Assembly: GCA_021372865.1 (NCBI GenBank) | Contig: JAJFTO010000001.1 | Coordinates: 1-64,000, forward strand | Source: Porphyromonadaceae bacterium | GTDB lineage: Bacteria; Bacteroidota; Bacteroidia; Bacteroidales; Dysgonomonadaceae | Direction: 5' to 3' | DNA length: 64,000 bases | Shown: positions 44,490 to 52,159 of the stretch, piece by piece | Numbering within the stretch: the first letter of the stretch is position 1 | Layout of the letters: every line of letters starts with the position of its first letter | Notes under the pieces: model-generated | What the model was told of the DNA's origin: nothing | The model's database searches: none | What the model saw: the letters and a program-made list of their open reading frames with translations, nothing else | Made by a program: the position numbers and the translations under genes

Positions 44490-45363
44490 AATTTAAGCCC
44501 GGGTCTTTGAAAGTATCGCCCTGGCCGATGTCACCCGTCTGCATTCCTTTCCTGAACCAGTAGGTACGTTGAGCAGCGGTGCCATGTGTGAATGAGTCGG
44601 GTACACTATAACCCATCGACCGTTTCTGAATCGTATCGTCGCCCACGGCGGTAGTAGCACTGATGGCCGACTCCAGGTCGCCCGGCTCCAGCTGGATCAT
44701 GTTCATCTTTTGGGCATGGTAGACCCACACGCCGGCGAGAAAGTCGGCCTGCAACTCAAGCTTCACATTCAGCTTGTTCTGTTCGGTTTCGCTGATGCGC
44801 CCCCGGTAACGGTTCACCTGATCAATGATTCCAAGCAGCTTCTGCACATGATGCCCCACTTCGTGGGCCGTCACGTAAGCCATGGCCAGATCACCTTTGG
44901 CGCCGAACTCCGACTTCAGCTGATGAAAGAAATTCAGGTCGATATACATCTTCTGATCTGCAGAGCAATAAAACGGTCCCACGGCAGCAGTGGCCCCGCC
45001 GCATTCCGATACCGTTTCATCGGTAAAAGTTACAAGCGTGGGTTTCTCATAGTTTTGCTGCATTTGCGTTCTGAATATTTCGCTCCACACATCGTTGGCA
45101 CTGTTGAAAACGCCCAGGGTGAATACCTTCAACTCCTCATTCTCGTGGATACGGGAAGGATCTGTTGTCTCCTCTGAAGATTGTTCCGGCACAACGTTGT
45201 TTACCATATCCACTGCCTGAAAGGGATTTTGTCCCAGCAGCAGCGCGATGATGACAATTACAATGGCCCCCACTCCGCCCAGGGCGGCTTTTCTTCGACC
45301 TCCTCCCCGGCCCCTGCGGTCCTCGAAATTGGCCTCACTGTCGTTTCGGTTGATCCACTTCAT
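44488..45363 (-). CDS. YpfJ-type neutral zinc metallopeptidase
   Basis: A 291-residue membrane-anchored metalloprotease of the PF04228 family. The start KWINRNDSEANFEDRRGRGGG is the family hallmark, followed by one transmembrane helix (about 26-45; ALGGVGAIVIVIIALLLG) and a periplasmic domain with MYIDLNFFHQL, the zinc motif HEVGHHVQ (about 166-173) and LELQADFLAGVW, whose Glu/Asp completes the site. The C-terminal GTAAQRTYWFRKGMQTGDIGQGDTF is also conserved. The substrate is unknown. It is a single gene, convergent with GH20. Confidence 0.93.
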   Translation of the reverse strand: MKWINRNDSEANFEDRRGRGGGRRKAALGGVGAIVIVIIALLLGQNPFQAVDMVNNVVPEQSSEETTDPSRIHENEELKVFTLGVFNSANDVWSEIFRTQMQQNYEKPTLVTFTDETVSECGGATAAVGPFYCSADQKMYIDLNFFHQLKSEFGAKGDLAMAYVTAHEVGHHVQKLLGIIDQVNRYRGRISETEQNKLNVKLELQADFLAGVWVYHAQKMNMIQLEPGDLESAISATTAVGDDTIQKRSMGYSVPDSFTHGTAAQRTYWFRKGMQTGDIGQGDTFKDPGLN

Positions 45364-45426
45364 GTGATTGAGACTTAATTTTTACTCTCTTCAGACGATA
45401 ACAGTGCCCGACTCAGGCGTAATATT

Positions 45427-46164
45427 TTACAATTCTCTGATCTTTAAATTACGGAACCAGACTGTATAACCATGATCCTGTAAGCCGATATATCCTTCAT
45501 GTGCGATTCCTTCGATAAAACCAGGGAAAGTTTTGAACTTACTTTGCTGTACCAGTTTGTCCCATTCTTTGGTCCAAAGTGTATACTCTACCACTTTTTT
45601 CCCGTTCTGAATATGTGTTACTTTTCCATCCTTCACCCTGATCACGATGTTGTTCCATTGCCCGGCCGGATGTACGGTGGCAGGATCGGCAGCAATCATG
45701 TCATAGAGCGATCCGGCTTTGTGACTGTCAATTTTATTGTCGCTGGCACGTTCGTTGTCGAGTACCTGAATCTCGGGGGCAGCATAATAAATGGGTTTGC
45801 CGGGTACTTCACGCACATAGTAGAAAATGCCCGAATTGGCCTTATCACCGGCCTTCCAGTCCAACGACAGTTCAAAATTGGTAAACTTTTTCTTGGCAAA
45901 AATAATATCCCCGTTTTTACCCTGTCCCGGTTTCGACGGATCTCCCGGTGCCACCTTCATGGCACCCTCTTCAATCTGCCAGTTTGTCGGCATTTCTGCT
46001 CCGTTGTATTGTCTCCATCCGGAGAAATCTTTTCCGTTAAACAAAAGCTCCCAGCCTGCTTTTTTTTCTTTCTTTGTGAGCTTATTCATTCCCTGCGCCT
46101 GTGTGTTCATCGAAAATGCGATCAACAACATCAACGTACCAAAATAGAGTAATTTTCTTTTCAT
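45427..46164 (-). CDS. 3-keto-disaccharide hydrolase family protein (DUF1080)
   Basis: A 245-residue exported protein (signal MKRKLLYFGTLMLLIAFSMNTQAQ) of the DUF1080 / 3-keto-disaccharide hydrolase family, a concanavalin-like jelly roll. Family blocks are GWELLFNGKDFSGWRQYNG, FELSLDWKAGDKANSGIFYYVRE, PEIQVLDN and YIGLQDHGYTVWFRNLKIREL. Members cleave 3-keto-glycosides made by periplasmic oxidation of sugars. It is 26 bases downstream of the TPR gene and probably in its operon. Confidence 0.92.
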   Translation of the reverse strand: MKRKLLYFGTLMLLIAFSMNTQAQGMNKLTKKEKKAGWELLFNGKDFSGWRQYNGAEMPTNWQIEEGAMKVAPGDPSKPGQGKNGDIIFAKKKFTNFELSLDWKAGDKANSGIFYYVREVPGKPIYYAAPEIQVLDNERASDNKIDSHKAGSLYDMIAADPATVHPAGQWNNIVIRVKDGKVTHIQNGKKVVEYTLWTKEWDKLVQQSKFKTFPGFIEGIAHEGYIGLQDHGYTVWFRNLKIREL

Positions 46165-46190
46165 TTTTTATTTTTTTAGATTGTAAGAGT

Positions 46191-47024
46191 TCATTTTTCA
46201 GTTTTTTCCAGCCACTCATCCACAAGCACTGCATCATAACCCAACTCTTTCGCCTTTTTGAAATCGGCCTCGGCCGCAACTTTGTCGAATTGTTCATCGC
46301 GCACCCGGCCGCGCAAAAAATAAAAGTAAGGATTATTTCTCTGGGAGTCTTCCACTGCACGCAGATCAGCCGAAGCCTTGAATATCTGGTCGGTGTTTAC
46401 ATAACACTCTGCACGGTTCATGTAGAAACTGGGATCGACCGGTTGTTCAGACTGGATCAGGGCTGTATATATTTTTTCTGCTGCCTGCCAATTGTCATCC
46501 AACTTGTATAGCAGCGCTGTACTTAACTTTGTGTAGAGATTGTCGGGATCGATCTGCTCGGACTTTTTAAAATCGGCTTCGGCCTTCGTTCTGTCGTGTT
46601 GTTCCAGATACAGCAGGCCGCGGCGATAGTAGGCTTCCACATCATTCGGATCACTGCGGATGAGGAGATCATAGTCTTCCATGGCCTCACTGAATCTTTC
46701 CATGCTACACAACAGAGAAGCTCGGTTATGAAGTGCCACCTTCTGCATGGGGTTGTTGGACAAGGATGCCGTGAAGGAGACATAGGCATCGTCAAACATA
46801 CCCAACTGACGCTGTAATATGCCCAGATTCAGCAGCAGCACCGGGTTATTTTCATTTGCCGGCTCCTTTGACATTGCCTTTTGCAGCGACACTGCGGCAC
46901 TGTCCAACCGGTCAGCCTCAATATGTGCAGCTGATTGTTTCACCAGCTCCTCGTAGGTTTGGCCGAAGAGCTGTAAAGCCGAAAAGGAAGACATCAGGAT
47001 AAATGACAATAAAAATAACCTCAT
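46191..47024 (-). CDS. Exported tetratricopeptide (TPR) repeat protein
   Basis: About 277 residues from ATG 47024 (MRLFLLSFILMSSFSALQLFGQ), chosen because it begins the signal peptide; upstream in-frame codons read into the promoter area. Several TPR motifs follow: NPVLLLNLGILQRQLGMFDDAYVSF, KVALHNRASLLCSMERFSEAMEDY, VEAYYRRGLLYLEQHDRTKAEADF, LYTKLSTALLYKLDDNWQAAEKIY and a last one near the C-terminus. It is probably a periplasmic scaffold; partners are unknown. The start faces the MscS gene, with -7 boxes for both directions in the 87-base gap. The DUF1080 gene follows. Confidence 0.88.
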   Translation of the reverse strand: MRLFLLSFILMSSFSALQLFGQTYEELVKQSAAHIEADRLDSAAVSLQKAMSKEPANENNPVLLLNLGILQRQLGMFDDAYVSFTASLSNNPMQKVALHNRASLLCSMERFSEAMEDYDLLIRSDPNDVEAYYRRGLLYLEQHDRTKAEADFKKSEQIDPDNLYTKLSTALLYKLDDNWQAAEKIYTALIQSEQPVDPSFYMNRAECYVNTDQIFKASADLRAVEDSQRNNPYFYFLRGRVRDEQFDKVAAEADFKKAKELGYDAVLVDEWLEKTEK

Positions 47025-47053
47025 ACTTCGTTTTGATGTACCGATACAAACAA

Positions 47054-47081
47054 CAAATTTAATCAAAAATATTTATCTTTG
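47054..47081. promoter_or_regulatory. Divergent promoter region, TPR gene / MscS gene
   Basis: TATCTTTG (47074-47081) fits the plus-strand -7 consensus for MscS; CAAATTTA (47054-47061) and CAAAAATA (47064-47071) fit it on the minus strand for the TPR gene. The overlap of the two control regions could couple the genes. Confidence 0.4.
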
Positions 47082-47111
47082 CGGCCAGATTCCACAAAAA
47101 TAGAAATCAAT

Positions 47112-48050
47112 ATGTTATTCTTAACTTCCAGTACACTGGCCGGTACACTGACAGAATCCCTGATAAGCAGTCTTCCGGCAGATGCACAGAAAAGTTCAAC
47201 TGCCGAACTGATCAAAACCGGCCGTTTCGAGGAGTTACTCGATCGGTTTGTCACGGGTGGCATCGACTTCCTCGGGAAACTGCTGATTGCGCTGCTCATC
47301 TTCTACACTGGAAGATGGATCATTAAACGGATTGCCGGATTATTCGGAAGGTTATTCGACAAACGTATTGAAGATCGTGCATTGCGCAGCTTCCTTACAA
47401 ACATTGTAAACATTACCCTTTTTTCCGTACTCATCGTCCTGATCATAAATATTGTAGGGTCAAAGACTGTTTCCATTGCTGCGCTGATCGGTTCGGTAGG
47501 ACTGGCAGTAGGACTGGCGGTAAAGGACAACCTGGCCAACTTTGCAGGCGGAGTCATGTTATTATTCAACAAACCTTTTAGGGGGGGCGATTACATTGAA
47601 GCACAGAGTGTGGCCGGCACGGTACAGTCAGTAGGTATCCTCTACACGACCCTCACCACTTTCGACAACAAGACCATTCATATTCCAAATGGGCCCCTCT
47701 CCACTGGCAACATCGTCAACTACAGCACCCAGGCCACTCGTCGCGTAGATCTGACTGTTAATGTGGATTACGGATCGGACGTAGAGCTTGTAAAACGTCT
47801 GTTGCTCGACATTGCGGAGAAGCATCCCCAGGTGTTGCATGATCCCACCCCCTTTTCACGGATGGTGAAGATGAACGATAGCTCCATCGATTTTGTACTG
47901 AGGGTGTGGACGCTCTCCGCAGACTTCTGGACGGTTACCTACGACCTGAATGAACAGGCATACGAGGCGCTGATTGTACACGGCCTGAATATCCCATTTC
48001 CGCAGATGACCGTTCATCTGGCTGGAAATCAAAATTCTGAGTTGAAATGA
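47112..48050 (+). CDS. Small-conductance mechanosensitive channel (MscS family)
   Basis: A 312-residue inner-membrane channel that opens under turgor stress. I take ATG 47112 ([11 protein letters not shown]) as start; the frame opens earlier at a TTG lying inside the -7 box. Transmembrane segments are at about 50-70, 95-115 and 120-145; the pore helix has [24 protein letters not shown], the MscS TM3 hallmark, followed by [11 protein letters not shown] and [15 protein letters not shown] of the beta domain. The 3' end overlaps the convergent prfC gene by 22 bases. Confidence 0.94.
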   Translation: MLFLTSSTLAGTLTESLISSLPADAQKSSTAELIKTGRFEELLDRFVTGGIDFLGKLLIALLIFYTGRWIIKRIAGLFGRLFDKRIEDRALRSFLTNIVNITLFSVLIVLIINIVGSKTVSIAALIGSVGLAVGLAVKDNLANFAGGVMLLFNKPFRGGDYIEAQSVAGTVQSVGILYTTLTTFDNKTIHIPNGPLSTGNIVNYSTQATRRVDLTVNVDYGSDVELVKRLLLDIAEKHPQVLHDPTPFSRMVKMNDSSIDFVLRVWTLSADFWTVTYDLNEQAYEALIVHGLNIPFPQMTVHLAGNQNSELK

Positions 48051-49603
48051 AAACGGATATTTTTGAAATCCTGCTGCGCCATCATCAGAATGTAGTTTGA
48101 TTCAGCCAGAAAGACGTCTCGCCCTTCCTTGTCGTGCGCCATATACTGGAACTTGCGTTTTTTAAAGTCGGCCAGCTGCAACGCATCGTTGCTGTCAATC
48201 CAGCATGCTTTATAAAGGTTAATCGGCTCCCAGCGGCATTGCGCGCCATACTCGTGCAACAGGCGGTACTGAATCACCTCAAACTGGAGCTGTCCCACCG
48301 TACCGATGATTTTTCTCCCGTTAAACTGATTCACAAAGAGCTGGGCCACTCCTTCGTCCATCAACTGCTCTACGCCCCGCTGAAGTTGTTTCGACTTCAT
48401 GGGATCGGCATTCTCAATATATTTAAACATCTCCGGCGAGAAGCTGGGAAGCCCCTTGAAGTGAAGGTCCTCTCCCGAGGTGAGGGTATCACCGATCTTG
48501 AAGTTGCCATTGTCGGGCAACCCCACAATGTCTCCTGCGTAGGCCTCATCGAGGATTTCCTTCTTCTGTGCCATGAAGGCGGTGGGTGAAGAAAACTTCA
48601 TCATCCGGTTAAAACGCACATGCTTGTAGTTTACGTTGCGCTCAAACTTGCCGGAACAGACCTTCACAAAGGCAATACAGGAGCGATGGTTGGGGTCCAT
48701 GTTGGCATGGATCTTGAACACGAAGCCGCTGAATGCCTCCTCATTGGGATCCACAGTACGCTCTTCGGTCTGCACCGGCCGGGGCGACGGAGCAATCTCC
48801 ACGAAGCAGTCGAGCAGTTCCTTCACGCCGAAGTTATTCAATGCGGAACCGAAGAAAACCGGAGCCAGTTCTCCGGCAAGGTAAGCTTCCTGTTGAAACT
48901 CCGGATAAACCTCCGTGATCAGCTCCACGTCGTCGCGCAGCTTCTTGGAAAGCTTATCACCGATATGTTTCTCCAGATCGGACGACTCCAGATCAAGATG
49001 TACCGATTTCGTGACGACCTGCTTGCTGGGCTGGTAGAGGTCGAGGCTTTTCTGATACAGGTTGTATACTCCACGAAACCGCTCTCCCATGTCGATGGGC
49101 CAGCTCAGCGGGCGCACTGCGATCTGCAGCTCTTCTTCCAGCTCGTCGAGAATGTCGAAAGGATCCTTCCCTTCGCGGTCCATCTTGTTCACGAAGATCA
49201 TGACCGGCGTGTTTCGCATTCGGCAGACTTCCATCAGCCTGCGGGTTTGAGTTTCTACCCCCTTCGCCACGTCTACCACCACAATTACACTATCTACGGC
49301 TGTGAGCGTGCGGAATGTATCCTCGGCAAAATCCTGGTGACCGGGGGTATCAAGGATATTGATTTTGTGGTCTCCGTAATCAAAGCCCATTACCGAGGTG
49401 GCAACGGAGATACCGCGTTGTTTTTCTATCTCCATCCAGTCGGAGGTAGCAGTTTTTTTTATCTTATTCGATTTGACAGCCCCCGCCACGTGGATGGCAC
49501 CGCCAAAGAGAAGCAATTTCTCGGTCAGTGTGGTTTTTCCCGCGTCGGGGTGGCTGATGACGGCGAATGTACGCCGTCTTTCTATTTCTTCTCTTATCGT
49601 CAT
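48029..49603 (-). CDS. prfC: Peptide chain release factor 3
   Basis: A 524-residue GTPase that removes RF1 and RF2 from the ribosome after peptide release. G1 is HPDAGKTT (18-25), [20 protein letters not shown] is G3 (about 86-105), NKMDREGKD is G4 (about 140), and the EF-Tu-like domains II and III follow ([36 protein letters not shown]). [12 protein letters not shown] distinguishes RF3 from EF-G. The length is normal. Convergent with mscS. A cluster of heptad repeats lies between its start and rfbD. Confidence 0.96.
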   Translation of the reverse strand: MTIREEIERRRTFAVISHPDAGKTTLTEKLLLFGGAIHVAGAVKSNKIKKTATSDWMEIEKQRGISVATSVMGFDYGDHKINILDTPGHQDFAEDTFRTLTAVDSVIVVVDVAKGVETQTRRLMEVCRMRNTPVMIFVNKMDREGKDPFDILDELEEELQIAVRPLSWPIDMGERFRGVYNLYQKSLDLYQPSKQVVTKSVHLDLESSDLEKHIGDKLSKKLRDDVELITEVYPEFQQEAYLAGELAPVFFGSALNNFGVKELLDCFVEIAPSPRPVQTEERTVDPNEEAFSGFVFKIHANMDPNHRSCIAFVKVCSGKFERNVNYKHVRFNRMMKFSSPTAFMAQKKEILDEAYAGDIVGLPDNGNFKIGDTLTSGEDLHFKGLPSFSPEMFKYIENADPMKSKQLQRGVEQLMDEGVAQLFVNQFNGRKIIGTVGQLQFEVIQYRLLHEYGAQCRWEPINLYKACWIDSNDALQLADFKKRKFQYMAHDKEGRDVFLAESNYILMMAQQDFKNIRFHFNSEF

Positions 49604-49611
49604 TATTTAGT

Positions 49612-49705
49612 TAGCTATCAGCTATCAGCCTTCAGCTCTTTCAGAAAAAGCTTGTGGTGACAGCGGTTTGTTTTTTAAGCGATCAGCAGTCAGCTTCCAG
49701 CTTTG
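49612..49705. repeat. 7-bp degenerate repeats between prfC and rfbD
   Basis: Two runs of heptads resembling AGCTATC / GCNNTCA: 49613-49644 (four units plus TCAG) and 49679-49705 (about four units), the second running across the rfbD stop codon (49690-49692). A third run lies at 50683-50737. Confidence 0.6.
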
Positions 49706-50580
49706 TTTGTAAGAACTTTGTTGATGCAACGCGCCAAGGCTTCCTCCCATTTTGGTATTTCCACATGAAAGGAAGATGTGGTTTTGGATAGGTCCATCAC
49801 GCTGTAGGCCGGCCGTCTGGCAGCAGAGGGATACTCGTTCGATTGTATGGGTACGAGTTCGCAGGGGGTGATGCCAGCGAGCTTTTTAATCTCCTCTGCA
49901 AACCGGAACCAGGTAGTTTCTCCTTTGTTTGAAAAATGATAGATGCCGGTCTTCCATTCCTGCTCTTCGGTGAACTGAAGAATATGAATCACCATCTCTG
50001 CCAGATCGGCCGCATAAGTCGGGCTTCCCCACTGGTCGTCCACAATGGTCAGTCGCTCCCTTTCCTGCATCAGCCGGATCATGGTCTTTACAAAATTCGT
50101 GCCATATTCTGAATATAACCAGGAGGTGCGCAGGATAATCCAGTCGCCACCCGCTGTCTGTAACGCTTCCTCACCGGCCAGTTTTGTACGGCCATATACC
50201 GACAGCGGCTGAGCAGCCATCGTTTCTTTGTAAGGAATGGTTGATGCGCCATCAAACACAAAGTCGGTGGATATATGAATTACTTTCACACCATATTTCA
50301 CGGCAACCTGTGCGATGTTTGCCACTGCGGTCGCATTGATGGCGGTGGCTTTTTCCACATCGGTTTCTGCTCTGTCCACCGCCGTATAGGCAGCACAGTT
50401 GATCAAATATTGTATCTCGTGATCAGCCACGAATGCATCAATCTGACGGATGTCAGTGATGTCCAGCGTGTCGGCATCGGTAAAAAAGAAGCGGAAGGGC
50501 AGATTCATTCGGGCAGTCATCGCTTTGATTTCACTGCCCAGCTGCCCGTGTGCTCCGGTAACCAACACATTTTTCTGCAC
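49690..50580 (-). CDS. rfbD: dTDP-4-dehydrorhamnose reductase (RmlD-like)
   Basis: A short-chain dehydrogenase making dTDP-L-rhamnose with NADPH, the last step of rhamnose donor synthesis. From GTG 50580 the protein has about 296 residues, usual for RmlD, starting VQKNVLVTGAHGQLGSEIK with the Rossmann glycine motif. YLINCAAYTAVDRAETDVEKA, STDFVFDG, YGRTKLAGEEAL (catalytic Tyr-xxx-Lys) and LRTSWLYSEYGTNFVKTM confirm the family. The frame is open further to ATG 50658 or 50679, which would add a 26-33 residue lead without homology I know. No rfbA, rfbB or rfbC lies nearby. Confidence 0.92.
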   Translation of the reverse strand: MQKNVLVTGAHGQLGSEIKAMTARMNLPFRFFFTDADTLDITDIRQIDAFVADHEIQYLINCAAYTAVDRAETDVEKATAINATAVANIAQVAVKYGVKVIHISTDFVFDGASTIPYKETMAAQPLSVYGRTKLAGEEALQTAGGDWIILRTSWLYSEYGTNFVKTMIRLMQERERLTIVDDQWGSPTYAADLAEMVIHILQFTEEQEWKTGIYHFSNKGETTWFRFAEEIKKLAGITPCELVPIQSNEYPSAARRPAYSVMDLSKTTSSFHVEIPKWEEALARCINKVLTNKAGS

Positions 50581-50682
50581 CAGTCCGTAAAAAAACTGCT
50601 GTTTGGGTGTCTCCTTCTCGGTACCTCCAAGTACCTTGCTTAATCCTGTAAATATGGGCATAATGTAAGTTTTGGGCAATCT

Positions 50683-50737
50683 GCGGACAGCTTCCAGCGA
50701 TCAGCTTTTTCAGAGTAAGCGTTCAGCGGTCTGCAGG
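50683..50737. repeat. 7-bp degenerate repeats between rfbD and DUF4924 gene
   Basis: Heptads GCGGACA, GCTTCCA, GCGATCA, then GCGTTCA, GCGGTCT and GCAGG (50683-50703 and 50719-50737) continue the repeat seen at 49612-49705, in the same orientation. Confidence 0.6.
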
Positions 50738-50741
50738 TTAA

Positions 50742-51278
50742 TTATACTTCCGGATCTTTTTCATCCATCGTTTTATACTTTAGTGAAAGAAGCCTTAACA
50801 GCGCGATAATCTGTGTGACGGCGGCCTGCGTTTCGGCGGAGATTTCCCGTTGTTGCAGCTTCAGAAGCATATAGCCATAGAGCGCTGTGAAGCAGGTTTC
50901 CAGCTCTGGCACACTCTTGTCTCCGGCTTTCGCCCTTAACGCCACAATGTGCGGCAGGGTGTGATAATAAAGTGCAATATATTCCGACTCTCCGGGATCC
51001 TTCAGCAAACTCAGGTGCAGGTCGGTCAGTTCAAGAATAATGTTTCTGTTGATCTGCAGATGTCCTTCCTTCCGGAGTCCTTCCGACTTCATCATCATGA
51101 TAAGGCCCTCATACCAGTCATGTGCTGCCTCACGTTCTTCAGCCGTCTGATAAGCAGAATTGATGATAGATTGCTGTACCTTATCCATATCCAGTTCACA
51201 GGCGCGCAAAAGGTCTTCGGTCTGCCACATGTAGAGCAGGTACTCTGCGATGTTGTCTTGTTTTTTCGGGATGTTCAT
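50742..51278 (-). CDS. DUF4924 family protein
   Basis: A 178-residue helical cytoplasmic protein. The N-terminus MNIPKKQDNIAEYLLYMWQTEDLLRA, the middle HDWYEGLIMMMKSEGLRKEGHLQINRNIILELTDLHLSLL and the C-terminal AVTQIIALLRLLSLKYK are typical of DUF4924, a Bacteroidota-specific family of unknown function. It faces the MBL gene with a 72-base gap that holds -7 boxes in both directions, and is followed by rfbD after the heptad repeats. Confidence 0.88.
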   Translation of the reverse strand: MNIPKKQDNIAEYLLYMWQTEDLLRACELDMDKVQQSIINSAYQTAEEREAAHDWYEGLIMMMKSEGLRKEGHLQINRNIILELTDLHLSLLKDPGESEYIALYYHTLPHIVALRAKAGDKSVPELETCFTALYGYMLLKLQQREISAETQAAVTQIIALLRLLSLKYKTMDEKDPEV

Positions 51279-51324
51279 TGGAGTGCTGCCTGTTCGGGAT
51301 GATCTGTACCCCGAAACTTTTCAC

Positions 51325-51343
51325 TAAATTTGCCACAAAAATA
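51325..51343. promoter_or_regulatory. Divergent promoter boxes, DUF4924 / MBL hydrolase
   Basis: TAAATTTG (51325-51332, plus) lies 18 bases before ATG 51351; CAAAAATA (51336-51343) is TATTTTTG on the minus strand, 57 bases before the DUF4924 start. Both fit TAnnTTTG. Confidence 0.45.
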
Positions 51344-51350
51344 CAACTTT

Positions 51351-52154
51351 ATGCGCAAGTTTCAACAAAACGGCACCTCATTTCACATCATTGAATCGGG
51401 CTATTTCCGGGGCGACGGTGGTGTGATGTTCGGTCCAGTACCAAAAAAATACTGGTCGGCCAAGTATAAGGTGGACGAAAAAAATATGTGTGTCATGTCG
51501 CTCCGCTGCCTTTTTATTGTCAGCGGCGACCGCCGGATACTGGTCGACAACGGACTGGGGAACAAGCATGCATCGAAGTTGAAATTCTTTCAACCTTTCG
51601 ATCAGAAGGATATACGGGAGGAGATCCAAAAGATTGGTTATGCGCCGGAAGAGGTGACCGATGTGATTCTCACGCACCTGCATTTCGACCATTGCGGGGG
51701 AAGTACCGTTTTCAACGAGGCTCAGAAGGCAATCCCCACATACCCGAATGCCACCTATCACCTGAGTCTGAAGCAGTGGCAGAACTACCGGAAGCCGTCG
51801 CTCTTCGAGCAGGGATCATTCTATCCCGAGAACATTGAGCCGGTCTATGATGCGGGACAGTTGCAGTTTGTACTCAACGATATGCAGCTCAATGAACAGG
51901 TACGCCTTGAGCTGTACGACGGTCACACGCCCGGTCAGATTGTGGTATTGTTCGAAACCGAAGAAGGGAATTATGCCTTTCCCGGCGATGTGGTACCCAC
52001 CTCGCTCAACCTGGCTCTCGGCTGGCTCTCGGCATACGACAACAGCGTATCCGTGGCCATGGAGGAGAAAAAGCGTTTTATGGACAAGGCCAAAGCGGAT
52101 AAGCGCACACTGATCTTTTATCACGACGCCTATACCCCCTCGGCCCAGTTATAA
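51351..52154 (+). CDS. Metallo-beta-lactamase fold hydrolase
   Basis: A 267-residue protein starting at ATG 51351 (MRKFQQNGTSFHIIESGYFR); an upstream TTG at 51330 would sit inside the promoter box. The zinc-binding motif is HLHFDHCGG (109-117), followed by DGHTPGQ (third His), FPGDVVPT and a late YHDAYTP His. Residues FHIIESGYFRGDGGVMFGPVPK are usual for the AttM/quorum-quenching-like lactonase and general hydrolase branch. The substrate is unknown. It is convergent with the M56 gene, whose stop is 5 bases away. Confidence 0.92.
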   Translation: MRKFQQNGTSFHIIESGYFRGDGGVMFGPVPKKYWSAKYKVDEKNMCVMSLRCLFIVSGDRRILVDNGLGNKHASKLKFFQPFDQKDIREEIQKIGYAPEEVTDVILTHLHFDHCGGSTVFNEAQKAIPTYPNATYHLSLKQWQNYRKPSLFEQGSFYPENIEPVYDAGQLQFVLNDMQLNEQVRLELYDGHTPGQIVVLFETEEGNYAFPGDVVPTSLNLALGWLSAYDNSVSVAMEEKKRFMDKAKADKRTLIFYHDAYTPSAQL

Positions 52155-52159
52155 CTTTT

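Noticed and set aside
48620..49660. Long open frame (346 codons) on the plus strand across prfC
   Set aside because: It mirrors the third-base bias of prfC on the other strand and shows no domain; prfC is complete and well conserved.
49612..49705. CRISPR array or coding repeats
   Set aside because: The unit is only 7 bp and degenerate, without unique spacers and without an open frame using it.
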